Below the pieces are notes generated by a model, which worked only from the letters and a program-made list of their open reading frames with translations, was not told where the DNA came from and searched no databases. From positions 1-35,557 of the forward strand of contig NZ_RXMA01000038.1 in the NCBI RefSeq assembly GCF_003966125.1: a DNA stretch of 35,557 bases. The letters are read 5' to 3'. Made by a program: the position numbers and the translations under genes. How positions within the stretch are numbered: the first letter of the stretch is position 1; each line of letters opens with the position of its first letter. The DNA comes from Azospirillum griseum (lineage in GTDB: Bacteria > Pseudomonadota > Alphaproteobacteria > Azospirillales > Azospirillaceae). Shown one piece after another: positions 1 through 8,774 of this stretch.

Positions 1-45
1 GGTTGCACGAATTGCTCCCGTGGAATTGGAAAGCCGCTCAAAATA

Positions 46-681
46 TCAGGAAAGCAGCCTGACCGCGTCACTCGCCGGATGGTTACGATCATGAATGGCG
101 AGGAAACGCTGGACTTGGCCGGGGTCTTTGAAGCGCTTTCTTTGCCGTTCGCGTCGGCGGGTGGGTTGGTGGGAGTTCTCGGCCCGGTTGTTCAGACCCT
201 TGTGCTGGCGATGCTCCCCGCCCATTCCCAGTTCCCGCTTGGCAACGGCATAGGACTTCAGCTTGTCGGTGACCAGCACGCGGGGCGCCCGGCCCTGCTT
301 CTTCAGCAGCTTGCGCAGCAAACGCTTGGCCGCCTTGGTATCCCGGCGGCTCTGAACCAGCACGTCGAGCACGAAGCCGTCCTGGTCGACGGCCCGCCAC
401 AGATAGTGTTTGCGACCGCCGATGGTCAGGACGACCTCGTCGAGATGCCATTTGTCGCCTCGCCGCGGCGCCCGCCGACGCAACCGGGTGGCGATCTCGG
501 GACCGAACTTCCGGGCCCACTGGCGCACCGTCTCGTAACTCACCGTGATGCCGCGCGCCGCCAGCAGCTCCTCGACCATCCGCAGGCTGAGCGGAAAGCG
601 GAAGTACAGCCACACCGCCGCCGCAATGATCTCGGCGGGATATCGGTAACCGGCATAGCGGGGAATTGGGCGCGTCGTCAT
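46..681 (-). CDS. IS6-family transposase (altered C-terminus)
   Basis: A DDE transposase that would catalyse IS6 (IS26-type) replicative transposition. Seen: the N-terminal region RYAGYRYPAEII followed by an HTH-like segment (VSYETVRQWARKFG), then the catalytic Asp in WHLDEVVLTI, the second Asp in LVTDKLKSY and the Glu in NNRAENSHQPTR. The ATG at 681 is chosen because it aligns with the start of copy 2; an in-frame GTG at 720 is also possible. The last residues after IHD (RNHPASDAVRLLS) do not match copy 2, which continues PINNLFHLRRD. The 3' end is therefore probably damaged or replaced. The catalytic core is intact, so activity cannot be excluded. Confidence 0.85.
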   Translation of the reverse strand: MTTRPIPRYAGYRYPAEIIAAAVWLYFRFPLSLRMVEELLAARGITVSYETVRQWARKFGPEIATRLRRRAPRRGDKWHLDEVVLTIGGRKHYLWRAVDQDGFVLDVLVQSRRDTKAAKRLLRKLLKKQGRAPRVLVTDKLKSYAVAKRELGMGGEHRQHKGLNNRAENSHQPTRRRERQRKRFKDPGQVQRFLAIHDRNHPASDAVRLLS

Positions 682-742
682 GCCGTCCCATACCTCGCCA
701 TCGCCGATAACGGCAACCACCTTTCAACAAGTTAACGATGCC
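46..742 (-). mobile_element. IS6-family insertion sequence, copy 1 (one end missing)
   Basis: The element contains an IS6-type transposase and a terminal repeat ACAAGTTAACGATGCC at 727-742. That repeat matches the ends of the other two IS6 copies in the window (8954-8969 and 9996-10011). The opposite inverted repeat, expected near position 1, is not visible, and the transposase C-terminus departs from copy 2. The far end is therefore deleted, replaced or outside the window. Orientation is the same as copies 2 and 3. Confidence 0.75.
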
Positions 743-924
743 GGCTGGACACATGGATGCATCCTTCCCGGCCAATTCGTACGGATTTCTGTCTTGCGCC
801 GTAGGGGCCGTCCACACATGGTTTCTTTGACGACATCAGCTTGCCACCGATTCGAGAAGGTGGAAGGGCCGTCCACCACATCACCTCAGTTCAATCTGTA
901 CCAAAGTCCTTCATGGCAACATTC

Positions 925-1836
925 TCACTTTGGCTTACGAAACGCTTCCATCGTAGCGATCAACTGCAGCAACAACTGATTGGCGGCAGGCGAAAGCTGC
1001 CGACCCAGGCGAGTAACGATGTGCGCCTCAGCCTTTGAGAGCATTTGATGTTCGATCGGTATGGCAGCGAGTTCACCAGTTGCGATTTCCTGCGAAACCG
1101 CGAAGGCAGGCAGAAGGCTGACGCCAAGATCCGCACGCACGAAGTGCTTGATGACCGAGATCGAGTTGGTCGTCAGCTTGGGATTCAGTCGAACCTTGTC
1201 AACCTGTTCCGCAAGTTCAATGATTTGGCGTGTTCCATAGGACCCGTGCATCACGGCCACGTCATAAGACGCCAATTGCCTGAGCGTCGGGGATTGCCCT
1301 GCTTTCGTGATCGGATGCTGCGGAGCGACGATAACGCACATTGGTTGACGCACAACGGCCCGCGAGCGTATCCGGGGCGTCACCGGAGGGTTGTAGACCA
1401 GCCCGATGTGAGCGATGTCCTCAACAACTTGGCGCAGCACATCGTTTGTGCCCGCCAGATTCAGTGTCACCGTCAATCCAGGGTGGTTCCTCCAGAATTC
1501 CTCTAGTGGACGAGCCATCAGGTCGCTGACGAAACCTTCACCAAGGACCAGATCGACGTGGCCGTGCGACAGACCCCGGATGGCTTGAAATTTCGCAAGC
1601 ACATCGTCCTGATTTGATCTGTGTTGACGGTAGTAGTCGACCAAGATTTGACCCGCATCCGTCACCTTGACGCCTCTGCCATGCCGCTCCAGCAAAGTGA
1701 TCGAAAGCTCGCTTTCCAACTGCGCGATCTGCCGACTGACCACCGACGGATTCATGTCCAACTTGTCCGCTGCGGCGCGCACCGACCCCGCGAGCACGGC
1801 TTCGTACAGGTAACGGACACGGCGATCGTCAAGCAT
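925..1836 (-). CDS. LysR-family transcriptional regulator
   Basis: A 303-residue protein of normal LTTR length. The N-terminal winged HTH covers about residues 1-65 (RYLYEAVLAGSVRAAADKL, then PSVVSRQIAQLESEL and LLERHGRGVKVTDAG), and a periplasmic-binding-protein-like effector domain follows from about residue 90. The ATG at 1836 is preceded by GGGAGA at good spacing. It is transcribed divergently from the six-gene operon beginning at 1965, with 128 bp between the two starts. This is the classical arrangement for an LTTR that controls its neighbour in response to a pathway metabolite. The inducer cannot be read from the sequence. Confidence 0.93.
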   Translation of the reverse strand: MLDDRRVRYLYEAVLAGSVRAAADKLDMNPSVVSRQIAQLESELSITLLERHGRGVKVTDAGQILVDYYRQHRSNQDDVLAKFQAIRGLSHGHVDLVLGEGFVSDLMARPLEEFWRNHPGLTVTLNLAGTNDVLRQVVEDIAHIGLVYNPPVTPRIRSRAVVRQPMCVIVAPQHPITKAGQSPTLRQLASYDVAVMHGSYGTRQIIELAEQVDKVRLNPKLTTNSISVIKHFVRADLGVSLLPAFAVSQEIATGELAAIPIEHQMLSKAEAHIVTRLGRQLSPAANQLLLQLIATMEAFRKPK

Positions 1837-1860
1837 ATCGCGGGTCTCCCATAAGGCTCT

Positions 1861-1900
1861 CCGTTGCTTTCAAGTCAACGGAACTTTACTCCCGTTGACA
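1861..1900. promoter_or_regulatory. Putative LysR binding site and divergent promoter
   Basis: In the intergenic region, CCGTTG (1861-1866) and CAACGG (1876-1881) form a perfect 6-bp inverted repeat with a 9-bp spacer. A third CCGTTG half-site lies at 1892-1897. It overlaps TTGACA (1895-1900), a consensus -35 for the plus-strand operon; the matching -10 is weak. A dyad plus an extra half-site overlapping the -35 fits the recall-site/activation-site layout of LysR regulators. This is inference from sequence only. Confidence 0.5.
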
Positions 1901-1964
1901 TTGTTCGCCATCAAATTTTCGCTGAACCTTCATGCTCCACAGAAGGGACAGATCGGTTCGATCC

Positions 1965-2786
1965 ATGTCAAACCTTGCTCCTCTTCCGCCCTTGGATTTG
2001 CTGTGTCGGCAAGCCGACGCACTCGCCCTGAAAACTCCCGCGCTCGCGCCAATGCTGCGGCGAGCGGTACGCGACCGGACGTCCTTCGCGGACGCTCTGG
2101 CTCACCGCCTGGTCGACGCGCTCAAAGCCACCGTTCCCGTAGAACTTGACGTGTTGGAACTTTTCGGAGGGATTCTCGCCGACCAGCCCGCGATCGTGGA
2201 GGCGGCGTGGTCGGACCTTCACAAGCTCGCGAGCACCAATCCGGCATGTCCGAACGCGCTGGCGGGGTTTCTGAGCTTTCGCGGTTTCCAGGCGGTGCAA
2301 CTGCACCGAATCAATCACGCGCTGTGGTTCGACGGACAGGAGGAGCTCGCGGCCCTGTTGCAGAACTGGGGCGCGATCACCTACGCGATCGACATCCATC
2401 CGCAAGCCCGCATCGGACGCGACGTGTTCCTTGATCACGGCGTCGGCACCGTGATCGGCGCCACAGCTGTGATCGAGGACGGAGCCAACATCTGGCACGG
2501 CGTCACGCTCGGCAGCACGCTCACACAGGCTGGCGACCGGCACCCTAAGGTGCGTCGCGGGGTCACCATCGGCGCGGGTGCCACGCTGCTGGGCAACATC
2601 GAGGTCGGCGAGGGGGCGGTGATCGCCGCAGGCAGCGTGGTGCTGCACCCGGTCGATCCATTCACTGTCGTCGCGGGCGTGCCCGCCCGCCCGGTCGGAA
2701 CCGCCAAGAGGCAATTGGACGCGATCGCGGCCAAAAGCCCGGAGGCGGGGGATGGCGGCACGTCCTGTGGTGGGAGACCCGCATGA
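1965..2786 (+). CDS. cysE: Serine O-acetyltransferase-like acyltransferase
   Basis: Predicted to transfer an acetyl group from acetyl-CoA to the hydroxyl of serine or a similar acceptor. Seen: an alpha-helical N-terminal half resembling the SAT N-terminal domain, then a left-handed beta-helix of hexapeptide repeats. The serine acetyltransferase signature is present (FLDHGVGTVIGATAVIEDG, with the catalytic His in DHG), as is a VAGVPARPVG end. Length is 273 residues from the ATG at 1965, typical for CysE; an in-frame ATG lies at 1932. It opens a catabolic-looking operon and overlaps the next gene by ATGA, so it may serve that pathway rather than general cysteine synthesis. The specific acceptor is an open question. 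Confidence 0.82.
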   Translation: MSNLAPLPPLDLLCRQADALALKTPALAPMLRRAVRDRTSFADALAHRLVDALKATVPVELDVLELFGGILADQPAIVEAAWSDLHKLASTNPACPNALAGFLSFRGFQAVQLHRINHALWFDGQEELAALLQNWGAITYAIDIHPQARIGRDVFLDHGVGTVIGATAVIEDGANIWHGVTLGSTLTQAGDRHPKVRRGVTIGAGATLLGNIEVGEGAVIAAGSVVLHPVDPFTVVAGVPARPVGTAKRQLDAIAAKSPEAGDGGTSCGGRPA

Positions 2787-3667
2787 GCAACCAAACGCTT
2801 GGCATCGATCACCCCGTGGTCACGGTCCGCGATCATGCCGCCGCCTTGCGGCAATACCGCGCTATCGGCTTCAGTCCCTCGCCGGTGTCGTATCATCCTT
2901 GGGGCACGGTGCTGTCGCTGCTGATGTTCCGCGACAATTTTATCGAACTGATCGGCGTCCACGATCCCGCACTGTTCGGCACCAACGCAGTCAACGGTTT
3001 CTGCTACGGGCGTAACGTCGGACTGTTCCTTGAGCGCGCCGAAGGCCTGGGTCTGGTCGCGCTGCACAGCACGGATTCAGACGAAGACCATGCACGCCTC
3101 GTGGCGCGCGGCCTGAGCAGTCAGGGGCGCATCGACTTCCGACGGGCGATGAGAAAGGCCGACGGCACGCCTGACACCGCCGTCGTGTCGCTCGGACTGT
3201 TTCTCAACGAGCGGCATCGCGACGTTTCGCATTTCATCTGCCATCAGCACCGACCCGAACTGATCTGGGTGCCCGAATGGCAGAGACACCCGAACGGCGC
3301 TCACTCGGTCGCTGCGGTAAGCTATCTCGCGCGCGATCCGCAGGACTTGGAGGAGCGCTTCACCGCGCTCTATGGGGCGGACAGGGTAAAGGCGCTGGAG
3401 GACGGCCTGCACGTCGATGCGGGTTGCGGCGCATTCCGCGTGCTGAGCCCTGGCGGCGCTGAGCGGAGCTTGGGCGACCTGCCTCTGCCCTGGTGGGCCG
3501 ACGGAGCGCCCCACGGCATCGCCATCACGGTGGCGACGTCCCGCTTCGATGAACTCGAATCCCTCTGGCGCGGCAATGGCATCGATTCCCAACGAAGTCC
3601 GAGCGGCTCTCTGCTGCTGGAGCCGCGCCTGTGCGGCAACGTCATTCTCGAGTTCGTCGCCGGTTAG
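2783..3667 (+). CDS. VOC/glyoxalase-like domain protein
   Basis: A 294-residue protein that starts with LGIDHPVVTVRDHAAALRQY, the typical opening of a vicinal-oxygen-chelate fold. His at residue 9 and the Glu in NFIELIGV are candidate metal ligands. It looks like the single-chain, two-module glyoxalase-like family (Glyoxalase_3/PF13468 type); I cannot verify the family assignment without a search. Members bind a divalent metal and act as isomerases, lyases or dioxygenases. The start overlaps the acetyltransferase stop (ATGA), indicating translational coupling. Its reaction here is unknown; handling a 2-oxo or enediol intermediate would fit the family. Confidence 0.75.
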   Translation: MSNQTLGIDHPVVTVRDHAAALRQYRAIGFSPSPVSYHPWGTVLSLLMFRDNFIELIGVHDPALFGTNAVNGFCYGRNVGLFLERAEGLGLVALHSTDSDEDHARLVARGLSSQGRIDFRRAMRKADGTPDTAVVSLGLFLNERHRDVSHFICHQHRPELIWVPEWQRHPNGAHSVAAVSYLARDPQDLEERFTALYGADRVKALEDGLHVDAGCGAFRVLSPGGAERSLGDLPLPWWADGAPHGIAITVATSRFDELESLWRGNGIDSQRSPSGSLLLEPRLCGNVILEFVAG

Positions 3668-3726
3668 GTAATGCTTTTCTTCCTCGGCGCGCGCCGGGGA
3701 TCCCGAATCTTTCGCAGGAGATATCC

Positions 3727-4605
3727 GTGCTGACAGTCGGTGTGGTTGGTTTGGGCAATATGGGCCGCGGTATGGCCCTTTCGTTACTGCGCGGCGGCTT
3801 CAAGGTCGTCGGCACGGACGCATCGGCGGACACGCGTCGGGCGCTGGCTGGTGAGGGCGTCGAAACGGTCGACACGGTGGCCGAAGTCGCGTCGCGCGCC
3901 GAGGTCATCGTCCTCTCGCTGCCCACCGCCGCCATCGTAACGGAGGTCGTGACCGGCTCCGGGGGGCTGCTCGCCTCGGCGCGCGACGGCGTTCTGGTCA
4001 TCGATACCTCCACGTCGCATCCCGACACCACGCGACGATTGGCGCGCCAGCTCGCAGAGGTCGGCATGACACTGATCGACGCGCCGGTCAGCGGTGGCCC
4101 CAAGGCCGCCATCACCGGCCAGTTGACCATGGTGCTCGGCGGCGGAGAGGCCGACATCGCGCGTGCGGAGCCCGTGCTCACCGCGATGAGCACCAAGCGC
4201 GTGCGTGTCGGCGACGTCGGCGCGGGCCATGTGGCCAAGATCGCCAACAACCTGATGTGCGCGGCACACCTGATCGTCGCTGGCGAAGTAGCCCGCCTGG
4301 CGAAGAGTGCGGGGGTGCCGACCGAGCAACTGCTCGAAGGCATCAACGCGGGATCAGGACGCAGCGGAGTCACGCAGGTCAATTTCCCGACCTGGGTGCT
4401 GAACGGTGCCTTCAACTCGGGCTTCACGATGAAGCTCATGCGCAAAGACGTGCGCCTGGCGGCCGAGCTTATCGACCAGACCGGCTTACGACTGCCGCTG
4501 GCCGCCGAGGTGGCACGCCTGTGGAGCGAGAGCGCCGAAAGCATCGGCGACGATGAAGACTTCAACCGCATCGTCGAGCTGGGCGCGGAATGCACCCAGG
4601 CTTGA
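3727..4605 (+). CDS. 3-hydroxyisobutyrate dehydrogenase-family oxidoreductase
   Basis: An NAD(P)-dependent beta-hydroxyacid dehydrogenase of 292 residues that oxidises a 3-hydroxy acid to a semialdehyde or reduces the reverse. Seen: an N-terminal Rossmann motif GVVGLGNMGRGMA, the substrate-binding motif DAPVSGGPKAA near residue 118, and the catalytic Lys in KIANNLM near residue 169, followed by the all-helical C-terminal domain. The GTG start at 3727 has AGGAG at 3716-3720, spacing 6. The reading frame is open further upstream to 3631, but that would overlap the previous gene. The aldehyde dehydrogenase directly downstream suggests a hydroxy acid to semialdehyde to acid sequence. Confidence 0.9.
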   Translation: MLTVGVVGLGNMGRGMALSLLRGGFKVVGTDASADTRRALAGEGVETVDTVAEVASRAEVIVLSLPTAAIVTEVVTGSGGLLASARDGVLVIDTSTSHPDTTRRLARQLAEVGMTLIDAPVSGGPKAAITGQLTMVLGGGEADIARAEPVLTAMSTKRVRVGDVGAGHVAKIANNLMCAAHLIVAGEVARLAKSAGVPTEQLLEGINAGSGRSGVTQVNFPTWVLNGAFNSGFTMKLMRKDVRLAAELIDQTGLRLPLAAEVARLWSESAESIGDDEDFNRIVELGAECTQA

Positions 4606-4634
4606 GCAATCACGAATTGGACGGACACTCCCTC

Positions 4635-6164
4635 ATGCCCACAAGCCTCGGCCAACAATTGCTCGCCACGCTGGCGCCCTTTTTTCCCGATGCCAAGACC
4701 GTCGGCTCCTGGATCGGCGGCGAATACGTCGCCGGTGCCGGTGACGCTATCAGGCTGGTCGATCCGGCCACCGGTCAGGAATTCCTGAGTTACGCCGATG
4801 CCGGCGTCGATGTGGTCGCCAAGGTGACGCAGGCGGCGGTCGCTGGTCAAACTGCCTGGGCTGCCCTGTCGGCTGCGCAGCGCGGCCGCGTGATGTTTGA
4901 GATTGGCCGTGTGCTGCGCGCCCATATCGAACCGCTGGCGCAACTCGAATCACTGTCGGTCGGCAAGCCGATCCGTGACTGTCGCGGCGAGGTGACCAAG
5001 GTCGCCGAGATGTTCGAGTACTATGCCGGCTGGGCTGACAAGCTTCATGGCGAGGTGATCCCAGTGCCCAGCGGTCACCTCAATTACACCCGGCGCGAGC
5101 CCTTCGGCGTGCTGCTGCTGATCACCCCCTGGAACGCTCCGGTCTTCACCTGCGGCTGGAACGTCGCCCCGGCCATCGCCGCTGGCAACGCGGTGCTGCT
5201 CAAACCGTCCGAACTGACGCCGCTCAGTTCGCTGGCGGTCGCCGCGCTGGCCGAGAAGGCCGGGCTGCCCAAGGGCGTGATCAACGTGATCACCGGCTAC
5301 GGCCACACGACCGGTCAGGCCGCGATCGCCAGCCCGGTGGTCAAGAAGGTCGTCTTCGTCGGCTCGCCCGCCACCGGCGGGAAGATCGCCGCCGCATCGG
5401 CCCAGCGCGGTATTCCCTGCGTGCTCGAACTGGGCGGCAAGTCGGCCAACATCGTTTTTGAGGACGCTGATCTCGCGCGCGCCTGCGTCGGCGCGCAGTC
5501 GGCCATCTTCGCCGCGGCCGGGCAGAGTTGCGTCGCCGGTTCGCGGCTGCTGGTGCAGCGTGGCGTCTATGATCGCTTCGTCGCCATGCTCGCCGAAGGT
5601 GCCCGCCGCCTGCGCACCGGCGCGCCCCTATCCCCCGACACCGAGGTCGGTCCGATTCAGAACGCCAAACAGTACGAGCACGTTCTTGGCATGATCCGGT
5701 CGGGTCTGCGAGAGGGTGCCGAAGTGGTCGAGGGCAGCGACGGCAAACCCGCAGACCAGGGCTATTTCGTGCGGCCGACGGTGCTGAAGAACGTGCGCAA
5801 CGACATGGAGGTGGCGCGCACAGAGATCTTCGGGCCGGTCGTTGTCGCCATCCCCTTCGACACCGAGGAGGAAGCCATCGCCATCGCCAATGACAGCGAA
5901 TTCGGCCTGGCCGGCGCGGTGTGGACGAACAATGTCGCGCGCGCCCACAGGGTGGCCGCGCAAGTCAAAGCGGGAACCTTCTGGATCAACACCTACAAGG
6001 TCATCAACGTCGCCTCGCCCTTTGGCGGTTTCGACGCCAGTGGATACGGCCGCTCCAGCGGGACCGATGCGCTGCACGAGTACACGCAAGTTAAGAGCGT
6101 TTGGGTCGAAACCTCGGCGAACCCCGCCGTCGCTTTTGGCTACGCACCCGGCATCGGTGCCTGA
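4635..6164 (+). CDS. Aldehyde dehydrogenase (NAD(P)+-dependent)
   Basis: A full-length ALDH of 509 residues from the ATG at 4635; an in-frame ATG at 4590 overlaps the previous gene. Seen: cofactor-binding LLITPWNAPVF and LLKPSELTPLS, FVGSPATGGKIA, the catalytic Glu in CVLELGGKSANIVFED, the catalytic Cys in GQSCVAGSR and the EIFGPVV motif. It oxidises an aldehyde to the carboxylate and probably acts on the product of the preceding dehydrogenase. The sequence resembles betaine/aromatic/semialdehyde ALDHs in general, and substrate specificity cannot be assigned. It lies on the same strand, within about 30 bp of the upstream gene, and belongs to the operon. Confidence 0.92.
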   Translation: MPTSLGQQLLATLAPFFPDAKTVGSWIGGEYVAGAGDAIRLVDPATGQEFLSYADAGVDVVAKVTQAAVAGQTAWAALSAAQRGRVMFEIGRVLRAHIEPLAQLESLSVGKPIRDCRGEVTKVAEMFEYYAGWADKLHGEVIPVPSGHLNYTRREPFGVLLLITPWNAPVFTCGWNVAPAIAAGNAVLLKPSELTPLSSLAVAALAEKAGLPKGVINVITGYGHTTGQAAIASPVVKKVVFVGSPATGGKIAAASAQRGIPCVLELGGKSANIVFEDADLARACVGAQSAIFAAAGQSCVAGSRLLVQRGVYDRFVAMLAEGARRLRTGAPLSPDTEVGPIQNAKQYEHVLGMIRSGLREGAEVVEGSDGKPADQGYFVRPTVLKNVRNDMEVARTEIFGPVVVAIPFDTEEEAIAIANDSEFGLAGAVWTNNVARAHRVAAQVKAGTFWINTYKVINVASPFGGFDASGYGRSSGTDALHEYTQVKSVWVETSANPAVAFGYAPGIGA

Positions 6165-6223
6165 CCCGGCACCACTCCTATTTTTTCCGACCCTGGCCAT
6201 CTCGAACTCTCAAAGGAGCCTCC

Positions 6224-7576
6224 ATGACAGCCCCCTTGACTGTAGCGTCCCCCACGCGCGGAATCGTCGGTGCCGACCAGATCCGTCTGTTCGCCGCAGC
6301 CTTCCTGATTGTCTTCATCGCCGAGTCGATCGGCAACGTCAGCCTGCCGCTGGGTCATGCCAAGGTGGTGCTGCTGCCGTTGCTGTGGGCGCTGCTGCTG
6401 GGCGCTATCTGGGGGTTGGCCAGCCGACGCCTTCCGGAAACGCTGGGAATCGCCGTACCGTTGCAGCGCACGGCCTCGTCGATCTTGGAACCGGCGCTGC
6501 TGCTGTTCATCGCCAAGCTCGGTCTGTTGGTGGGTGGATCACTGCCGAAGCTGGCGACCGCCGGCTTCGGTCTGGTGTTCCAGGAGTTTGGCCATTTCTT
6601 CGGCACTGCAATCTTTGGGTTGCCCGTCGCGCTGATGCTGGGCATCAAGCGCCAGGCCATCGGTGCCACCTTCTCGGTCGGCCGCGAGCCCAGCCTTGCC
6701 ATCATCGGCGAACGCTTCGGTATGCAATCGCCCGAGGGTCAGGGCGTGTTGGCCGAGTACCTTACGGGGACCGTGTTCGGCGCGGTGTTCATCGCGCTGC
6801 TGGCCGGCTTTCTGGCCAGCCTGAACATCTTCAACCCACTGGCGCTGGCGATGGGTGCAGGCGTAGGCTCAGGCAGTATGATGGCAGCGGCCTCGGGTGC
6901 CATCGCCGCGCAGCAGACGACGCCGGAACTGGCCCAGGACGTGGCGACGTTCGCCGCCGCCAGCAACCTGATCACCACCACGATCGGGACCTACTTTACG
7001 CTCTTCCTGTCGCTGCCGTTCACGATCTGGGCCTACAAGAAGCTTGAACCCATCATCGGGCGCACGACGAAGGCCAGCATTGAAGCGGTCCCCGCCGCCG
7101 ACGCGCAAACCCAGCACGAAACGCCTTCACTCAGCTTCGGTGCACGGGCGCTGACCTGGATGCTGGTGGGCGCGTTTGCTCTGGTGGGCAACTGGATCAC
7201 CTACAAGACCTCGCCCGCCGACCCGATGGTGCTGGCAGGCATGGCCATCATCGTCGGCACGGTCTTGGTCGGCCATGGTTTGTACCGTCTTACGGGAGCC
7301 AAGGTTCCGGCCGTGATCTGGGTGTCGCTCGTGGGCATGCTGCTGACCTTCCCGCAGTTCCCCTTTGCTGCGCAGATCGCCGCGATGACCGGGAAGATCA
7401 ATTTCCTGGCGCTGGCCACCCCGATCCTCGCCTTCGCGGGCCTGTCCATCGCCAAGGATGTGCCAGCCTTCCGGCGTCTGGGCTGGCGCATCGTCGTCAC
7501 GTCGCTCGCAGCGAACGCCGGCACGTTCATTGGTGCCACTCTGGTCGCGCAATTCTTCATGCACAAAATCGTCTGA
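6224..7576 (+). CDS. DUF3100-family integral membrane protein, probable transporter
   Basis: A 450-residue, very hydrophobic protein with roughly ten to twelve predicted membrane segments in two halves. The halves are separated by a hydrophilic linker around residues 285-310 (rich in Ala, Asp, Gln and Glu). The segments with IFGLPVALMLGIKRQAIGA and MGAGVGSGSMMAAASGA have the glycine- and serine-rich character of DUF3100 proteins, as I recall the family. The ATG at 6224 has AGGAG at 6214-6218; the frame is open upstream to 6101 inside the ALDH gene. It sits directly before an M20 amidohydrolase, so import of the hydrolase substrate is the natural guess. No transport assay can be inferred from sequence. 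Confidence 0.8.
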   Translation: MTAPLTVASPTRGIVGADQIRLFAAAFLIVFIAESIGNVSLPLGHAKVVLLPLLWALLLGAIWGLASRRLPETLGIAVPLQRTASSILEPALLLFIAKLGLLVGGSLPKLATAGFGLVFQEFGHFFGTAIFGLPVALMLGIKRQAIGATFSVGREPSLAIIGERFGMQSPEGQGVLAEYLTGTVFGAVFIALLAGFLASLNIFNPLALAMGAGVGSGSMMAAASGAIAAQQTTPELAQDVATFAAASNLITTTIGTYFTLFLSLPFTIWAYKKLEPIIGRTTKASIEAVPAADAQTQHETPSLSFGARALTWMLVGAFALVGNWITYKTSPADPMVLAGMAIIVGTVLVGHGLYRLTGAKVPAVIWVSLVGMLLTFPQFPFAAQIAAMTGKINFLALATPILAFAGLSIAKDVPAFRRLGWRIVVTSLAANAGTFIGATLVAQFFMHKIV

Positions 7577-7590
7577 AGGTCGACACCGCC

Positions 7591-8757
7591 ATGAAACCGA
7601 TGAGTTCCGAAACCGTCGACGCCATGCGCGTCTGGCGACGTGATCTTCACGCCCATCCAGAGCTCGCATTCAACGAGTTTCGCACGTCGGACCTCATCGC
7701 CCGAGAACTTGCCGCCATGGGCATCACCGTGCACCGGGGGTTGGGCAAGACAGGCGTGGTGGGAACGCTCTCTACGGCGCAGGGACGGGCCATCGCGCTC
7801 CGAGCGGACATGGATGCCCTGCCGGTCAAGGAGCTGAACAGTTTCGACCACTGTTCGCGCCATGTCGGCACAATGCACGCCTGCGGCCATGATGGACACA
7901 GCGCCATGCTGCTCGGTGCCGCGCATCATTTGGCGACCAACCCGAATTTCCACGGAACGGTCCACTTCATTTTTCAACCCGCCGAGGAAAGCGAGGGCGG
8001 CGGTCGGGCGATGGTGGAGGAAGGGCTGTTCGAGCGTTTCCCCTGCGATGCGGTGTACGGCATGCACAACTGGCCGGGGCTCCCAGCCGGGACGTTCGCG
8101 ATCAACCACGGGCCAATGATGGCCGCGCTGGACACTTTCGAGGTGACGGTGCAGGGGCGCGGCACGCATGCGGCGATGCCGGAACGTGGCATTGATTCTT
8201 TCACCATCGTCGCGCATATCACGCTTGCCCTGCAATCCATTCCCAGCCGCATGCTGAGCGCGATGGAGTCCGCCGTGATCAGCCTGACGCAGATCCACGG
8301 CGGGGATGCCTGGAACGTGATTCCTGATCAGGTCGTCATGCGTGGCACCGTGCGCTGTTTCTCACCGAACATTCAGGACCGGGTCGAGGAAGCCATACGG
8401 GTCATCTGTCGATTAACAGCCGAGGCGCACGGCGCGACCGCCATCCTCACCTACACGCGCGGCTATCCACCGACCATCAATACGGTTGGAGAAACCGATG
8501 TCGCCATTGCCGCGGCGCGAAGGGTGGTCGGTGACGCCAACGTTCAGATCGACTGCAAACCGTCAATGGCGTCGGAGGACTTCGCCTTCATGCTGCAGGC
8601 CAACCGAGGAGCCTACATCTGGATCGGTGCCGACGGCGCACAGCCGTCAGCACCGCTGCACAACCCGCGTTATGACTTCAACGATGACACGCTCAGTATT
8701 GGTGCCGCCTACTGGGTAAGCTTGGTCGAATCCGTGCTCGGGGTGACTGATGTTTAG
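7591..8757 (+). CDS. M20-family (M20D) amidohydrolase/aminoacylase
   Basis: A zinc- or manganese-dependent hydrolase of 388 residues, the usual length for hippurate/N-acyl-amino-acid/IAA-conjugate hydrolases. Seen: the DMDALPV motif, the metal-binding Cys and His in MHACGHDGHSAM, catalytic and metal Glu residues in QPAEESEGGGRAMVEEG, His in YGMHNWPG, the dimerisation-domain GRGTHAAMPERGID, and the C-terminal SMASEDFAFML with the last His ligand in PLHNPRYDF. GAAGG precedes the ATG. It is the last gene of the operon, 14 bp after the DUF3100 gene. It probably releases an amino acid or amine from an N-acyl conjugate brought in by the transporter. Its 3' end lies 17 bp from an IS66 remnant. Confidence 0.92.
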   Translation: MKPMSSETVDAMRVWRRDLHAHPELAFNEFRTSDLIARELAAMGITVHRGLGKTGVVGTLSTAQGRAIALRADMDALPVKELNSFDHCSRHVGTMHACGHDGHSAMLLGAAHHLATNPNFHGTVHFIFQPAEESEGGGRAMVEEGLFERFPCDAVYGMHNWPGLPAGTFAINHGPMMAALDTFEVTVQGRGTHAAMPERGIDSFTIVAHITLALQSIPSRMLSAMESAVISLTQIHGGDAWNVIPDQVVMRGTVRCFSPNIQDRVEEAIRVICRLTAEAHGATAILTYTRGYPPTINTVGETDVAIAAARRVVGDANVQIDCKPSMASEDFAFMLQANRGAYIWIGADGAQPSAPLHNPRYDFNDDTLSIGAAYWVSLVESVLGVTDV

Positions 8758-8774
8758 CAGGCTGCGGAAAATGA

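Noticed and set aside
797..884. Two similar words GGGCCGTCCACACATGG and GGGCCGTCCACCACATC between IS6 copy 1 and the LysR gene
   Set aside because: A single imperfect pair with no symmetry and no promoter context; too weak to call a repeat or operator.
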